The notes beneath the pieces were generated by a model. The model did not search any database and was not told where the DNA came from. It saw only the letters and a list, made by a program, of their open reading frames with translations. DNA of 64,000 nucleotides, taken from NCBI RefSeq assembly GCF_047511655.1, contig NC_133390.1:157415583-157479582 (forward strand), given 5' to 3'. The stretch's first letter is position 1, and each line of letters opens with the position of its first letter. This DNA comes from Castor canadensis. Taxonomy: Eukaryota > Chordata > Mammalia > Rodentia > Castoridae. This document shows, piece after piece, positions 44,485 to 56,222 of this stretch. The position numbers were made by a program, and so were the translations under genes.

Positions 44485-44675
44485 CCTTTTCAGGCCTTGA
44501 ACCCAAGGCCTCGCACGTGCTACAAAAGAACCCTACTACTGCTAAGCCTCCAGCCCTTTTGTTTTTGAGATAGGGTCTCGCTATATTTTTGCCTGGGCTG
44601 GCCTTGAACTCTCCATCCTCCTGTCTCTGCCTTTTGAGTAGCTAGGATTGCAGGTGTGCACCACCACATCTGGCC
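44485..44675 (-). repeat. Dimeric SINE, minus strand
   Basis: ccttgaacccaaggcctcgc, then gctggccttgaactctccat and ggtgtgcaccaccacatctg. Confidence 0.78.
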
Positions 44676-44812
44676 AGACTGTCGTGAAGGATTTCAATGA
44701 AGGATTCCCCCACTCCATAGTTCTGGTTCTCCCTTGGACCCACAGGGAGCTGTTCTGAGCACTGCATTCAGTGCCTCAGGAAAGGGCACATTCTCAGAAA
44801 ATGGAGAAAAGA

Positions 44813-44945
44813 GCTGGGAGTGGTGGCATATGCCTGCAATCCCAGCACTTAGGAGACTGAGGCAGACTAGTCACACATTTAAGGCCACAAAGCAAGTTCA
44901 AGGCCTGCCTGGGCTACACAGTGAGTCTGTCTCAAAAAAGAAAGG
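44813..44945 (+). repeat. B1-like SINE
   Basis: gggagtggtggcatatgcct, caatcccagcacttaggaga, ending tctcaaaaaagaaagg. Confidence 0.8.
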
Positions 44946-45734
44946 AAGGCAAGTGGACAAAAGGCTTTTGAGAGTCCAAAGGCCCCATCCTGTGAGAATA
45001 GGGTGCAGAGAGGGCGCAGAGAGATCGGCTCCTGTAGAAGCTTTCTGGTGAAGAGGAAGAAGGAAGCAGGAAAGAGGGGAAGTTTCGGGTGCCAAGAAGG
45101 GCACCCACAGGAGCCCAGAGATGTTTGGAAGGCACTGGGTGAGAGAGAGGAGACAGGTTAAGGGAGGCAGTAAGACACCCAAGCTGGCGCTGGATTGGTG
45201 GCTGTGGAACAGTCACACCTCAGAGCTGGGAGCCTCGGGGAGCAGCGGGCAGCAGACTGACCAGCACGCCCAAGAGCACCGCGCAGGAAGGCCCCAGAAA
45301 CGCCTCTGCCCTCTTCCCTCGCCACACAGCCCAGGCAGACAGGGCAAGGGGCAGAGGAAGGCCAGACAGAAGTGGTTTTGCAGTCAGAGCTGTGGATGGA
45401 GGCATGTCCCAGAGCGGAGAGATGGCAAAACAAAGTATAGAGGCCCCCAGCACCTGGCACCCAGCACAGCCCGCAGCAGGTCGCCTGGGCCCAGGAGACC
45501 CTGGGAGGGACTGTGATCAAATCCCACACCCAGCAGGACAGAGGTCCAGGCCAGTTTCTGTCTTGGGAGTGAGAGGCTCCCAGCTCTCCCAGTAGCCCAG
45601 CTAGCCTCTGGCAAGTGGAGAAGGTTTGGGAGCAGGGGTCCTCTGCCCCGCTCGCGGGTTTGCATAGATTTGGAGCCTAGCCCTGTCCTGCAGTTGGAGG
45701 GTGGGGCCCAGAATAAACCATGCTGTGGGGCTTG

Positions 45735-46090
45735 GGGGAGTTGTTTATTTGTTTGGCGATACCAAGGTTTGAACTCAGGGCCTCACGCTTGCCAGGCATG
45801 CACTCTGCCACCTGAGCCATGCCCCCAGTCCTTTTGGCTTTAGGTATTATATTTTTTTATTTTTTGTTATGTTGTTCCCCATCTATGAGCTCTGCTTTTT
45901 AGTTTATTTTTTTAACTAGTTGTACAGGGGATACTGTTTAATAGGGTCTTGTATTTATGCCCTGGCCCATCTGGACTTCCACCCCCTATTTCACTTCCCT
46001 CATAGCTGGGATGACAGGTGAGAAATATACCTCCTGCTCTCTACCTCCAGAGAAGCTAGGATTATAGGCGTGAGCCACCAAGCCCAGCTT
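45735..46090 (-). repeat. Dimeric SINE split by inserted sequence
   Basis: The tRNA-like part (45757-45835) and B1-like part (about 46045-46088) are separated by about 200 bp of unrelated AT-rich sequence. Confidence 0.65.
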
Positions 46091-47611
46091 CTCTGGGTTC
46101 TTTCCTTGACTCCCTGACATGTTTACAAATGTGAACCCCAAGGCCAACCCTCAAAGGAAAAAGTCCTCAACAGGCAGCCCCCAGGGAGATCGTGGGCTTT
46201 ACCTGGGCTGCACCTGTCCTTGCAGTCATGGTCCTTGACGTGTGTATAGGACACACCTAAGGGAGGGTGGAGGCTGGGACCCAAAGCCCAGAACTTTCCC
46301 ATCCTGTGTGAGCACAGTGCCTGACAGTAGAGTGTGGAACCAAGGGGAACCAAATAAACCCTCCAGCTCGGCTCGTTTTAGTCCCTTGCTTTGTCACCAG
46401 GTAAAGTCTTCTGACTAAGCAACCGAGCCCATCAGCTTTGCTGCAGGCATCAGGGTCATTGGGTGGCTGTGGCCTAAGTTGGTGTCAGGAACTGGAAGGT
46501 AGCTCAAACCTGTTGGAGTTACCGACCCTTCACTTGGGTCTGCACAGTGTTCCATGGGTGACCTTTGACGTTAGAGGGCCAAAAGCTCCCCGTCGGGGCA
46601 CAGCAATACTGCTGTTTTCTGAGCACAGTCCTGGGAAGAACCAGGGTCTGACTACTACACATGCCATGTGCACACCACCAAAACTACTTCACGTTTCTTC
46701 ACCCACAGACACCTTCCTCGAGCCCCAGACCACCTGTTTCTTCAGTCCAAAAACACCAGTAAGCCCTGTCCTTGGGGTGGCGGGTTCAAAACCTGAGTCC
46801 CTCTTCTCCTCATGTTTGACCACCTTGCTCAGTGAATAAACTCTTTTGCAAAACCTTGTCATTTCAGTGAGTGGCCTATGCACAGCGGCCAAATGGCCTG
46901 ATCCAGTGACAAGTACAAAACAGTTGCAAGTGGACTTCCTCAGGCCTCCTCCTCAGCCAGCCAGCCAGGAGTGAGCCTCTCCCACCAGCTGTAGGAGCCT
47001 CTCTGACTCTCCTGTGACCTCAGCGGGTTCACCTCCCTTGCAGTACCCACATATCCTATTGGTCCTTCACATAGTGGGGGGCCACACAGGAGGAGATTAT
47101 CCTTACTTGTCAGCCTTCTGAGACCACCACAGATCACCTTCCTCCTCTCTCACTGCCATGGCCTCCCTGAGCTCCACCTTTGCCCCCAGGATCTGTCAGC
47201 TGAGGAGCAAACAGACACTTGGTGTCCCTGTCCCAAACACCTCCCCCACCCATTGCCTGTGGTGGCCTAATGTCCCTCCCACCAGCACCCCTTCTGAAGG
47301 ACTTCTTAAGGAAATATACTTGTTAAGCAGTGGTTTTTCAAATTTGTCAAGACAATACACTTTGTCAAGTAAAACTTACAAAGAAACCCAATACAGATGA
47401 CAAGAGCTGCTGTGGTTACAATGAGGCTGGGGGCCAAATTCCACCTTTTGACTCCAAAGTGGACTCCTCTGAGGGGCCTCCACGCTCTTTGTGGTTAAGG
47501 TATTGGGTTCCCCAGGTGGGAGCTCCAAGGCTGAGCTATGCAGAAGCAGGAGCCGAGCACTGGGCAAAGGGAACACAGGATAGACATGTTTTGACAGCTG
47601 GGAGAATGAGA

Positions 47612-47935
47612 GGGAATAATCTGGCTATGGTGCACACGCCAGTGATCCCAGCTACTTGGAGGCAGAGATTGGGAGGATTGTTCTTTAAGGCCATCTCAAC
47701 CAACAAGCTGGGACATGGTGGTTCGCGTCCATAATCCCAGCCACATAGGAGGTGTAGGTAGGAGGACTGCAGTCCAAGACTGACCTAGGCAAAAACCCAA
47801 GACCTTACCTGAAAAAAATTTTTTTTAATTTAAAAAAAGACTGGGCATATAGCTCAAGTGTAGAGCGCCTACCTAGCAAGCAAGAGGCCAAGTTCAAACC
47901 CAAGTACCACCAAAAAGGAAAAAAAAAAAAAAATC
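47612..47935 (+). repeat. Diverged trimer-like SINE
   Basis: gatcccagctacttggaggc, cataatcccagccacatagg, then a tRNA-like end and a long A-run. Confidence 0.75.
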
Positions 47936-48555
47936 CAAGAAGCCTAGAAGGGAGAACATAGAGAGGTCACATGCATCCCCACCAGGCTTCCACTGACAGC
48001 GGCCCAGGTGAAAATGGAAGGCTTCTGTCCCTCACCCCTAGTTCAGCAGCCAACCCTGCTGTCCTACTTTCTAAGGCTCTCTCGTACCTGCCGGCACTGC
48101 CACACTGGACAGGTCCTGACTCCAGCACGGGCTCACACAGCAGCCAGAGAGAGCTTTGCCCCACAATGAACCCCACCATCCCCCTTGCTGGTTCTGATGG
48201 CTTCCCGTCCAACCAAGAAACCTGAGGGTCTCCCCATGGCCTGCCATCGTCTCTCTGCTCTTCCCTCCGCAGCCTGGTGCCTCTCCCTCGTCCACTCCCC
48301 TGCACAGGGAGCTCCTTCCCATCCTGGTTGTCACTTAAACATCACCTTCACTGAGGCCTCTGACATCCCCCACTCAGAGAAATGATCAATTCATGAGGCA
48401 ACACCATGGTCATTACACATCGTGTATGTGTATTGGAACACCACATGTCCCTCATAAATATGTACAATTATATGTCAAATTTTTTTCATTGTAGGCTCAT
48501 ACAATGAATTTATGCCTAGGAAGCCTTTACTATATCTTAATATAAGGTATTAAGA

Positions 48556-48700
48556 TGGAAGCCAGGCCTGATAGCACATGCCTGTAGTCTCAACACTTGG
48601 GAGGCTGAGGCAGGAGGATCCCTTGATCCCAAGAGTTTGAGATCAGCCTAGGCAATATAGTGAGACCCCATCTCATAAAAATAAATGAGTGATTACATGA
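48556..48700 (+). repeat. B1-like SINE
   Basis: gcctgtagtctcaacacttg, gaggctgaggcaggaggatc, ending ccatctcataaaaataaa. Confidence 0.82.
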
Positions 48701-49274
48701 ATATTTATCCTTTTACTTTTATATTAACTACTTTAACTCTTCTTTACCTAAATGACATTTAGTGGAAGACAGAAAGATATGATTTTATGTGAGTGTGCTT
48801 TTTTTTCTGTCCTTGACAAAGAAGGCTTAAACAGTCTGCATTTGGTTTTCATGTCAATACTGCCAACATCCTACACATTCAAGAAATGTATCTTCACAAA
48901 GTGAAGAACAAAAAGTCACCTCCTCTAAGAAGACCTCCCCAGTCCCACTCTCACCCTTCGTTTCTTAACACAATTTGTCATTATTTTACTGTTCTCCATC
49001 TGTCTCTCTGACTGAAGGTCACAAGGAGAGAGACCATGGCTCACTGCTGGTACATACTAGGTGCTTGATAAACACGGGAGGGAGGGAGGAGGAGGAATGG
49101 GAGGACAAACTCACCACCACTAATCCAGGCCCTGCTTATGTCTGGCACACACCAGTGCTGGCCTCACAGGACTTTAGAGTCTGTCTTTGCATTAAAAAAT
49201 ACTACAGTGATAAATAACTCTCATCAACTGGAGCGAAAAGCCCTTCTAAGTGAGGCTGAAACAAATGACCCAGT

Positions 49275-49930
49275 TTAAGGGCTGGAGGCATGACTCAAGC
49301 AGTAGAGCACCTGCCTGTTTGTTTATCTTTTGTTTTATTTTGTTGTGTTTATGGTGAGACAGGGGTTTGAACTCAGGGCTTCATACTTGCAAAGCAGGCG
49401 CTGTACCACTTAAGCCACACACACCTCCAGTCCATTTTACTCTAATTATTTTGGAGATGGGGGGCGTCTCACAAATTATCTGCCCAGGCTGGCCTCAAAC
49501 CGTGATCCTCCGGATCTCAGCCTTCTAAGTAGCTAGGATTAGAAACGTGAGCCACTGGCACCCAGCTATGTTGGTTATTTTTGATGGACTGAGTTTTTGT
49601 GGTGTTTTTGTTATTTTGTTTGTACTGGGATTTGACCTCAGGGTCTTATACTTGCTAGGCAAGTGCTCTACCACTTGAGCCACACCTCCCGTCCCATGTT
49701 AACTGTTTTTGAGGTAGGGTCTCACTCTATGCCCCATGTGGCCTGGACCACAATCCTCTTATTTACGCTTCCCCTGTAGGTAGGATGATAGGTGTGCACC
49801 ACCACACCCAGCCATTGGTTGAGATGGGGTCTCATGAACTCTTTCCCCAGGGCTGGCCTTGAACTGTGATCCTCCCAGTCTCAGTCACCCAAATATAGGA
49901 TTATACACCTGAGCCACTATACCTAGCTAT
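49275..49930 (-). repeat. Nested SINE cluster
   Basis: A plus-strand tRNA-like piece (49275-49315) is cut off by two successive minus-strand dimeric copies (49340-49560 and 49610-49930). Confidence 0.8.
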
Positions 49931-50365
49931 GTCACATATTAAAAAAAAAAAAAGAGATGGAGTCATAACTATAAAGCCAGACTCCCAGAGCTTTGGGTAG
50001 AATCGGGGAGCAGCAGCTGTTTTACTGTGAGATGTCACAGGACTCATCTCTGAGCTGTCCAAACTGACCACTCTGAGGAAGCCAGTATCTCTGCCCAACA
50101 CAATTCTGAAGAAAGATGGAGACAGGAGAAAGGAGGACCAATGCTAGAGGAAGCCCGCTGCCTCACACAGCTGTCACTTTGCACGCTCAGAGCAGCTGTC
50201 CAAACCGATGGTTTCTGTGAGGCAGGGAGACGTCACCTCCCTGACAGAGAAGCTGAGAGTCAGAGAGGCTGCCATTTGGTCATTCACTCATTTACCACAC
50301 ACCGGACATGACAGGGATGTACAAGGAGTGAGATGTGTCCCAGCCCTCGAGAATCTCAGAGACTA

Positions 50366-50480
50366 AGCTAGGCGTGGTGGCACACATCTGAAATTCTAGC
50401 ACTCAGGAGGTTGAGGCAGGAGGATCATGAGTTCAAGTTTTTACATAGCAGCAAGTCCTTGTCTCAAAAAGACAAAAACA
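50366..50480 (+). repeat. B1-like SINE
   Basis: ctaggcgtggtggcacacat, caggaggttgaggcaggagg, then tctcaaaaag. Confidence 0.8.
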
Positions 50481-51595
50481 TGGAATCTAAGAGAGTAGGT
50501 GCATAACAAAACAAGAGGCAAGTCCCTGGGCCAGCCTTAGTTGGCAGGCACATCCAGGTTTGTACTCCTGCCACTTGGGGAGAAGAGTCACCTGACTTTT
50601 CTCAACTGCAGTTTCTTCAATCTCAAAATGGGATGATGCACATGACAGGGACACTGTCACAGCCACTGTTGCTGATGACAATGACAGTAAGGGCTTGTTC
50701 TGCCTATAACTGTCTGGTCCAAGTTTCAATGTGATGTCCACGACATGCCCCCTACCCTTCATCCTGGGCATCATTAGTTCTCTTCCATGTGACATCCGAG
50801 CTGGTTGGGACCACAGGCAAACGTTACCACAATGTCACTCCCAGAGACGAGGAGAACCACAGGCATCCTCTACCTGAGGATGGCAGAGGTGGGAGGTGCT
50901 CGGGGGAAAGCCGCAAAAGTAAAGTCCCCCACCCCCTGCCCACTGGGAGGATGTGAAGGGCACCACTCGGCACAGACACACTCAGCTCGGACGTAGGAAG
51001 CAGGAAGCACACCCAGCACTGCACCTTGACACCCATGGGGTAGCTGGATGGAAAGAAGCAGAATCAAAACAGACATCTGCAAAGAAGTCAAGGTGAATTC
51101 TTTGCCTTTGAAACCATTCTGCATAAGTGACAATTTGGTTCACATGAAGAGCCATGGGGGATGTGACAAAACACCAGACTCCCACTGAAAACAGAAACTT
51201 CAGGGTAAGGTGAAAGATGGCTCTATGGTGGCCTTCTTTCTGGTAAAAGCATTGGAAAAGATCCACTTAGTTTCTTGTAAAGAAACATAACCCCCAAATC
51301 CATATTTTATTGTTGCAAACAAAGTGTAAGCAGTTGCTAAAATCTAGATACACTGAGTTGACATGCAAATGGTATAAAGTCTGAGAAAAAGAAGGAAAAA
51401 ATGAGAATATCTAATACAATGGCAAATGACAATGATGATGATGATGACAATGGCGACAGTGACAGAAAAGCATGGATTACCCCCACACACCGGGCATGGT
51501 CCTCATTCCTTGCCACATTTCACCTCGTTTAATTTGCATGATAGGATGTCCTCCACTTTATAGATGAGGAAACTAAGGCATAGAAAAATTGGATT

Positions 51596-51682
51596 AGGGT
51601 GGAGGTGTTGCTCAAGTGGTAGAGAGTCTGCCTGGCAAGCATGAGGCCTTGAGTTCAAACCCCAGTGCCACAAAAAAAGAAA
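51596..51682 (+). repeat. tRNA-like SINE half inside a MIR-like element
   Basis: gtggaggtgttgctcaagtg and gagttcaaaccccagtgcca. MIR-like sequence flanks it (51535-51590 and 51690-51750), so it probably inserted into an older MIR. Confidence 0.75.
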
Positions 51683-52326
51683 GAAGTTAGATAACGCCCA
51701 GGTCCACATAGCCAGTAGGCAGCCAAACCAAAACTCAGGACCTTCTGGCTCCACAGCCCATAACAAGAAACTGCCTCCCCCTAAACCTCTGGGTCTTCAC
51801 CTTTTTTAAGTCATAAGATCCACCAGGAATTTCATTACAAGCAGGTCTCTAGAAGTGAATGTTAACACGAAACTCTGCACGCAACTTCAGAGGGGTAAAG
51901 GACACAAAATCCCTGAGAGGGACCCCTGTGAATGGTGTGACTGCAGAGATCTGAGACTACTTTCACCGGAGGACTGGGCCAGAAATGCCGGACATGACAT
52001 TTGAGTTTCAGACAAGCATATAAAAAAATAAAAGATGTATAAATGTGTCCACGGGTGTGTGTATCATCTGTGTGTGTGAGTGATAAAGAGATACTCAAGA
52101 TACATCAATGAAAGGTCAAAATCCTGATGTCACTGCCAGCGAGACACCCTGGCTCAACTTGGCCCATTGTGATCTCTGCCACATAGACCATTAAGAATTG
52201 GCACCATAATGTGATGGCAGCACAGCTTTGGCCAGCCTTGAAAGGGCCCTCCCCTCAAAGAGTCAACAGGTCAAACTACTTAGTGCTTGGGACAAGCTGG
52301 CCTTTGTCAGTCTTTATTCCCAACCT

Positions 52327-52462
52327 GATAAGCCACCTTGATGCACTCTCCATGGCATCCTGGATTAGCAAAACTCAATGGCCTCAACTCCTAAGGTTGA
52401 AGGAGAGAAACACAAAGAATCAGGAGGCCCTGAGGGCCATCAGAGGCTGCTTCCTGATGTAC
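52327..52462 (+). repeat. Duplicated block, copy 1
   Basis: Shares catggcatcct, then aactcaatggcc, aaggttgaaggagagaaaca and caaagaatcaggaggccc with the block at 53588-53730. The two copies are clearly diverged. Confidence 0.75.
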
Positions 52463-53587
52463 CTTTCCTCTGCAGTTGGATTCATTCTTTGGCTCCAGAG
52501 AACCACTAAAAGCATAAATCGAGAAGTCAACCATCCCATAGGTGGCACAAATTTCACCTGAAAGGTAACTTGATTACTTTCAAATATCCAGGAAAAATAA
52601 GACCCAGAACAGTTGGGTTTTGTCTTCTACTTATCATCATGTTTAAAACTCTAAGTTCTGCCCTCTGAGGAAAGGTCAGCTGTTATTTGTTCTTTGCACC
52701 TGACATTCTAGCAATGTCCACAGTGGGACCTTTAGAGATGGAACAGTAGTGGAGGTTGACAGTATGAGGACCACAGTGGGGTTGGAGAGGACCTGAAACC
52801 AGCATGCTGAGTCTGCTTAAAGAGTGGAGGGGGGAAAGGGGACCCAGCTCCACTGCCAGCACATAGAGAGCAGGAGCCAGCAGTGACCCCCCTCGGTGAG
52901 AATCATTCCTCACCCAGAGCCTTGCTCTGGAAGCTGTGCCTGCACCAAACACCATGACAGCATTTGCAGGAACAAGCAGCAAGTCGTGCAGCAGTGGGAA
53001 CAGCCTTCTCTGGAAACAGAAGGAAACCCTGAGACCAGAAAACGTGCTGTATAAGTTTGGGGGATATTAAATGAGGCCACAAGGGGAGGAAGTCCATATA
53101 GGGATTTCTTGAGTACAAAAGAGAACCTCAGCAGTCTACTGACTCCATTCAAGTCTCCTTCGGAGAGCTAGGGAAGGAAAGGGGTTGGGTCGACCATCTA
53201 CCTCCATGGTAAGCACTCTCTAGGCCTCTGTGCTTGTGCTTGCTCTGCCCAACTTGGGTGGTTGTATGCTTGAAACCCCCTGCGTACCCTGCTCATCTCG
53301 AGGTCTTTGCCTGACTGGATAGTTCATGTCACTCATGCCTCAGATGAATGTACCTAACATGAAGCCATCCTTGAACACCCTGTCCAGAGAGACCCCACAC
53401 CACTGTCAGAGATTCCCACACTGGCATTGCTCACTCAGTGCTGAGTCCACCTGTGCCCAAGACACCATCAGGCACCACAGGATGGCTACTGCTGGCCTTG
53501 CAACCCCTTCTGTTCTGTCACTCACCCAGCACCCTCCTGACTCCAAGGTTTCAGCCTATGAAGATGTAAATTAAGAAGAGGACAGAT

Positions 53588-53730
53588 TAGTCACCCTGCA
53601 TGACACACCCTATGGCATCCTCGAATATCAGAATTCAATGGCCACTCCACCTCCCAAGGTTGAAGAAGAGAAACACAAAAAACCAGGAAGCCCCTAGGGC
53701 TGTCAGAAGCTCCCTCCCGGGTGTGCCAAC
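53588..53730 (+). repeat. Duplicated block, copy 2, before BPIFB9 promoter
   Basis: Lies about 170-310 bp upstream of the BPIFB9 TATA box. It matches copy 1 about 1.26 kb upstream in the same orientation. It could be a diverged repeat family or a local duplication carrying promoter-proximal sequence. Confidence 0.75.
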
Positions 53731-53900
53731 CTATCCCTTCCCAAGAATTTCTAAGCTCTCTGACCCTCTCGGGAAGACACAGACAAATGTTGGAATAATG
53801 AGCAGGTGCTGATCTTGGAAGGCCGCCTGTATCACGTCCCCCTTATCAGCACACTTGCATCATTTTCCCCCCTTCTCTGACATTTACTGAGACCCAGGAC

Positions 53901-53997
53901 TATAAAAGCGAGGTGAAGCGTTGTCATTAACAGTCCCGAGGCAAGACCAGGAGAAGAGGCAGTTTCCAAGACCCTTTCCCCATTGACACTGGACGAG
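53901..53997 (+). promoter_or_regulatory. BPIFB9: BPIFB9 TATA promoter and non-coding exon 1
   Basis: TATAAAAG at 53901-53908 predicts a start near 53931. The exon ends at ggacgag|gtaaga (53997). It holds no ATG, as is usual for BPIF genes. The core TATAAAAGC is identical to that of the BPIFB5-like gene. Confidence 0.72.
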
Positions 53998-54427
53998 GTA
54001 AGAACTTGCTCGTGGGGTATACCGAGGAGAAGGTGGAATCTCTGAGGTGGGGACAGGCACAGGACAGTTCATGCAAATACCTATAGCTGGGGTTCACGAA
54101 TTTCTTGTCTAGCAATGTCCCTTCCTCGCCAAACTGCAGAGCACTCTGTTTGGACAATGCCTGTTTTATGCATGCGTTTACAAAAACAGGAAATGTAACT
54201 GGGATTTAGTTCCACTCAGCTCAAGGGTTGACAATACAGCCATCACAGTCCACACGCACAGGAATTTTTCCCCCCTCAGATGTGTAAGAACTAGCTCACA
54301 CAGATGAAAGTCAAATGAGAAAACCAGTGAAGATATGACGAGACTGTTTTCAAAAAGCTGAATTTATTCAACGTAAAGAATTGTCATTGGCTTCAAATTA
54401 TGCCATGACCACCCTTTTATTTATTTA

Positions 54428-54560
54428 TTTATTATTTGCTTGCATTTTTTGAGACAGGGTCTTGCTGTGAAGTCCAATCTGGCTTCAAACTCATAATCCT
54501 GTTGCCTCAGCCTCCTGAGTGCTGAGATTACAGGCATGTACCACCACACCTAGCTCCGTA
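54428..54560 (-). repeat. B1-like SINE, minus strand, with TTTA tail
   Basis: A repeated ttta run (54416-54433), then gagacagggtcttgctgtga and ctgagattacaggcatgtac. Lies in BPIFB9 intron 1. Confidence 0.82.
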
Positions 54561-55915
54561 AATGCCCTTTTAATGGTGTTGGCCAAAGAAAGATTGCTTT
54601 TGTTAATGTGTGTGCACAGTACCAACCTAAATAACATCAGACAGATTGTCTAAAGGTTTATCGACTTTATTTGGGAATAGGATAGCATAGCACCGGGAAC
54701 ATACATGCCATAGTAAACATGAGCGGGTTCAAGAAGACTAGGACAAGGGAAAGATTTTAAATGCAAAATGAAGAGGATTACATAAACTATTTTGAAGCAA
54801 TTACTGATTAATAACAAGAGTGATGCCAGTACAAGGTTGAACGAACAGTTGCTGGGCAAATGTCCTTGCAAAAGTGTCTTTTGTGTAAGATTGCAGTGGC
54901 CTTTGTGCAAGATTGTGGTTCTGGCTAAATCTTTTGGGAATCATTCTTGTTATCAGGCACACGTGCATGAGATCCCCTTCTTTATAACCTCCCAGCTTCA
55001 TTTATTTATTTTGGGGTTAGGACTTGACCAAAGTGACTCCATATTGGTTCTGACAATTTTCACAATGGCAAGCACTAAGACCCACAACCCCAATTTTACA
55101 AAATGTGATTGGTTAAGAAAGGCAAACAGTGAGGAACTCCAGAGTCTACTCCTTTCTCAGGGAGAACATGTCACAGACACAAGCCTCCACTTTGCCCTAA
55201 ATGCCAGAGGGTAAAACCCTTGATTCCTTGGGGAATCAAGGTGAGAGAGGACCTGAGCAGGAAGGTGGGAAGTAACCTCTGAAAATCACCAGCACAGCTC
55301 ATACTCTTAACAGGGGACTTGGCAGGTTGTACCCAAGTTGTGGGCACAATTTTAGTGCCTTGCACTAAAATGCTCAGATGGAAACAAGGGTAATGATAGG
55401 CCCCAATGCCTAGATTTGTTGGTACAATCACGTAAGATGTCGCACTTAGCACACTGCCCCATACCTTCTAAGGTGGTTCACCGAATAGGTACTTAAGGGA
55501 CACATGCCAGCAAGAAGGAAGACTTGACGTTGTAGTTGGAGAACTCAAAACTCCCCAAGTCCCCAACTGGAAATTAAGATAGTGCAAAGGATATTTCAAT
55601 GCGGAAGATGGCAGTGGGATGTATAACCCAAGAGGTCAGGTCACTGAGCAGGGTTTTGACTATACCCAAATGTTGCAACCAGTCCTTACAGTACATTTAC
55701 ACAAAGCTAAAACAGGAGCAGGAAAGGACTCCTTCTTTCTCAAGACATTAATTGGCACGCACTGGAACATGTTCCCGTGCACACAGTATGCAGACTAGTG
55801 TGTCTATAACATGCACGGTGACCTCCTACAAGAGCCAGGCAGCTGCTGTACACAAACACACAATGTCCCTGCAGCACATTGGGAATATGGAGTCTGACAA
55901 AATGCTCCTTTGCAG

Positions 55916-56222
55916 GTATCAGTCACCAAGATGCGGACCCTGTGGATCCTAGCCATCCTGTTGGCGTTTCATGTAGGCGCACTTGGCCAGCTGGAAACAC
56001 CCCCCGTGGTGGGAAGAATTCCTGCTGTCCTACCTGTGCCACCCCCACTACCCTCTCAGCTCAGTCTGCAACCTGTCCCCCTTAATGTGCTAAGTACACC
56101 TGTCCTCAGAAGTTCCTCAACCCAGAGAAGCTCTCCTCTCAGAAGACCCCCAACTGAGACCCCAAGACCCAAGTGTGCACCCTCGGCCAGGTACTTCTTG
56201 TCTAGCAGCAAGCTCGATGACT
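55916..56222 (+). CDS. BPIFB9: BPIFB9 exon 2: start codon, signal peptide, Pro-rich region
   Basis: Acceptor tttgcag, ATG at 55931-55933 in caccaagATGc, donor gtaagt at 56223. Leu-rich signal peptide cleaved after about residue 19-20. Downstream residues are rich in Pro and Ser (PVPPPLPSQ, SSSTQRSS). Confidence 0.9.

Larger units (their letters stand above)
41008..53900. other. Intergenic region between BPIFB5-like and BPIFB9
   Basis: About 12.9 kb. I see MIR-like and B1/ID SINEs, a GAT-type short repeat (51426-51465) and a duplicated block (52327-52462 and 53588-53730). The missing last exons of the BPIFB5-like gene should lie in its first part. Otherwise I found no supportable gene, including in the AT-rich stretch 43080-43380. 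Confidence 0.6.

Noticed and set aside
46343-46350. AATAAA as the BPIFB5-like poly(A) signal
   Set aside because: Too far from the last supported exon, and no terminal coding exon connects to it; such hexamers are common.
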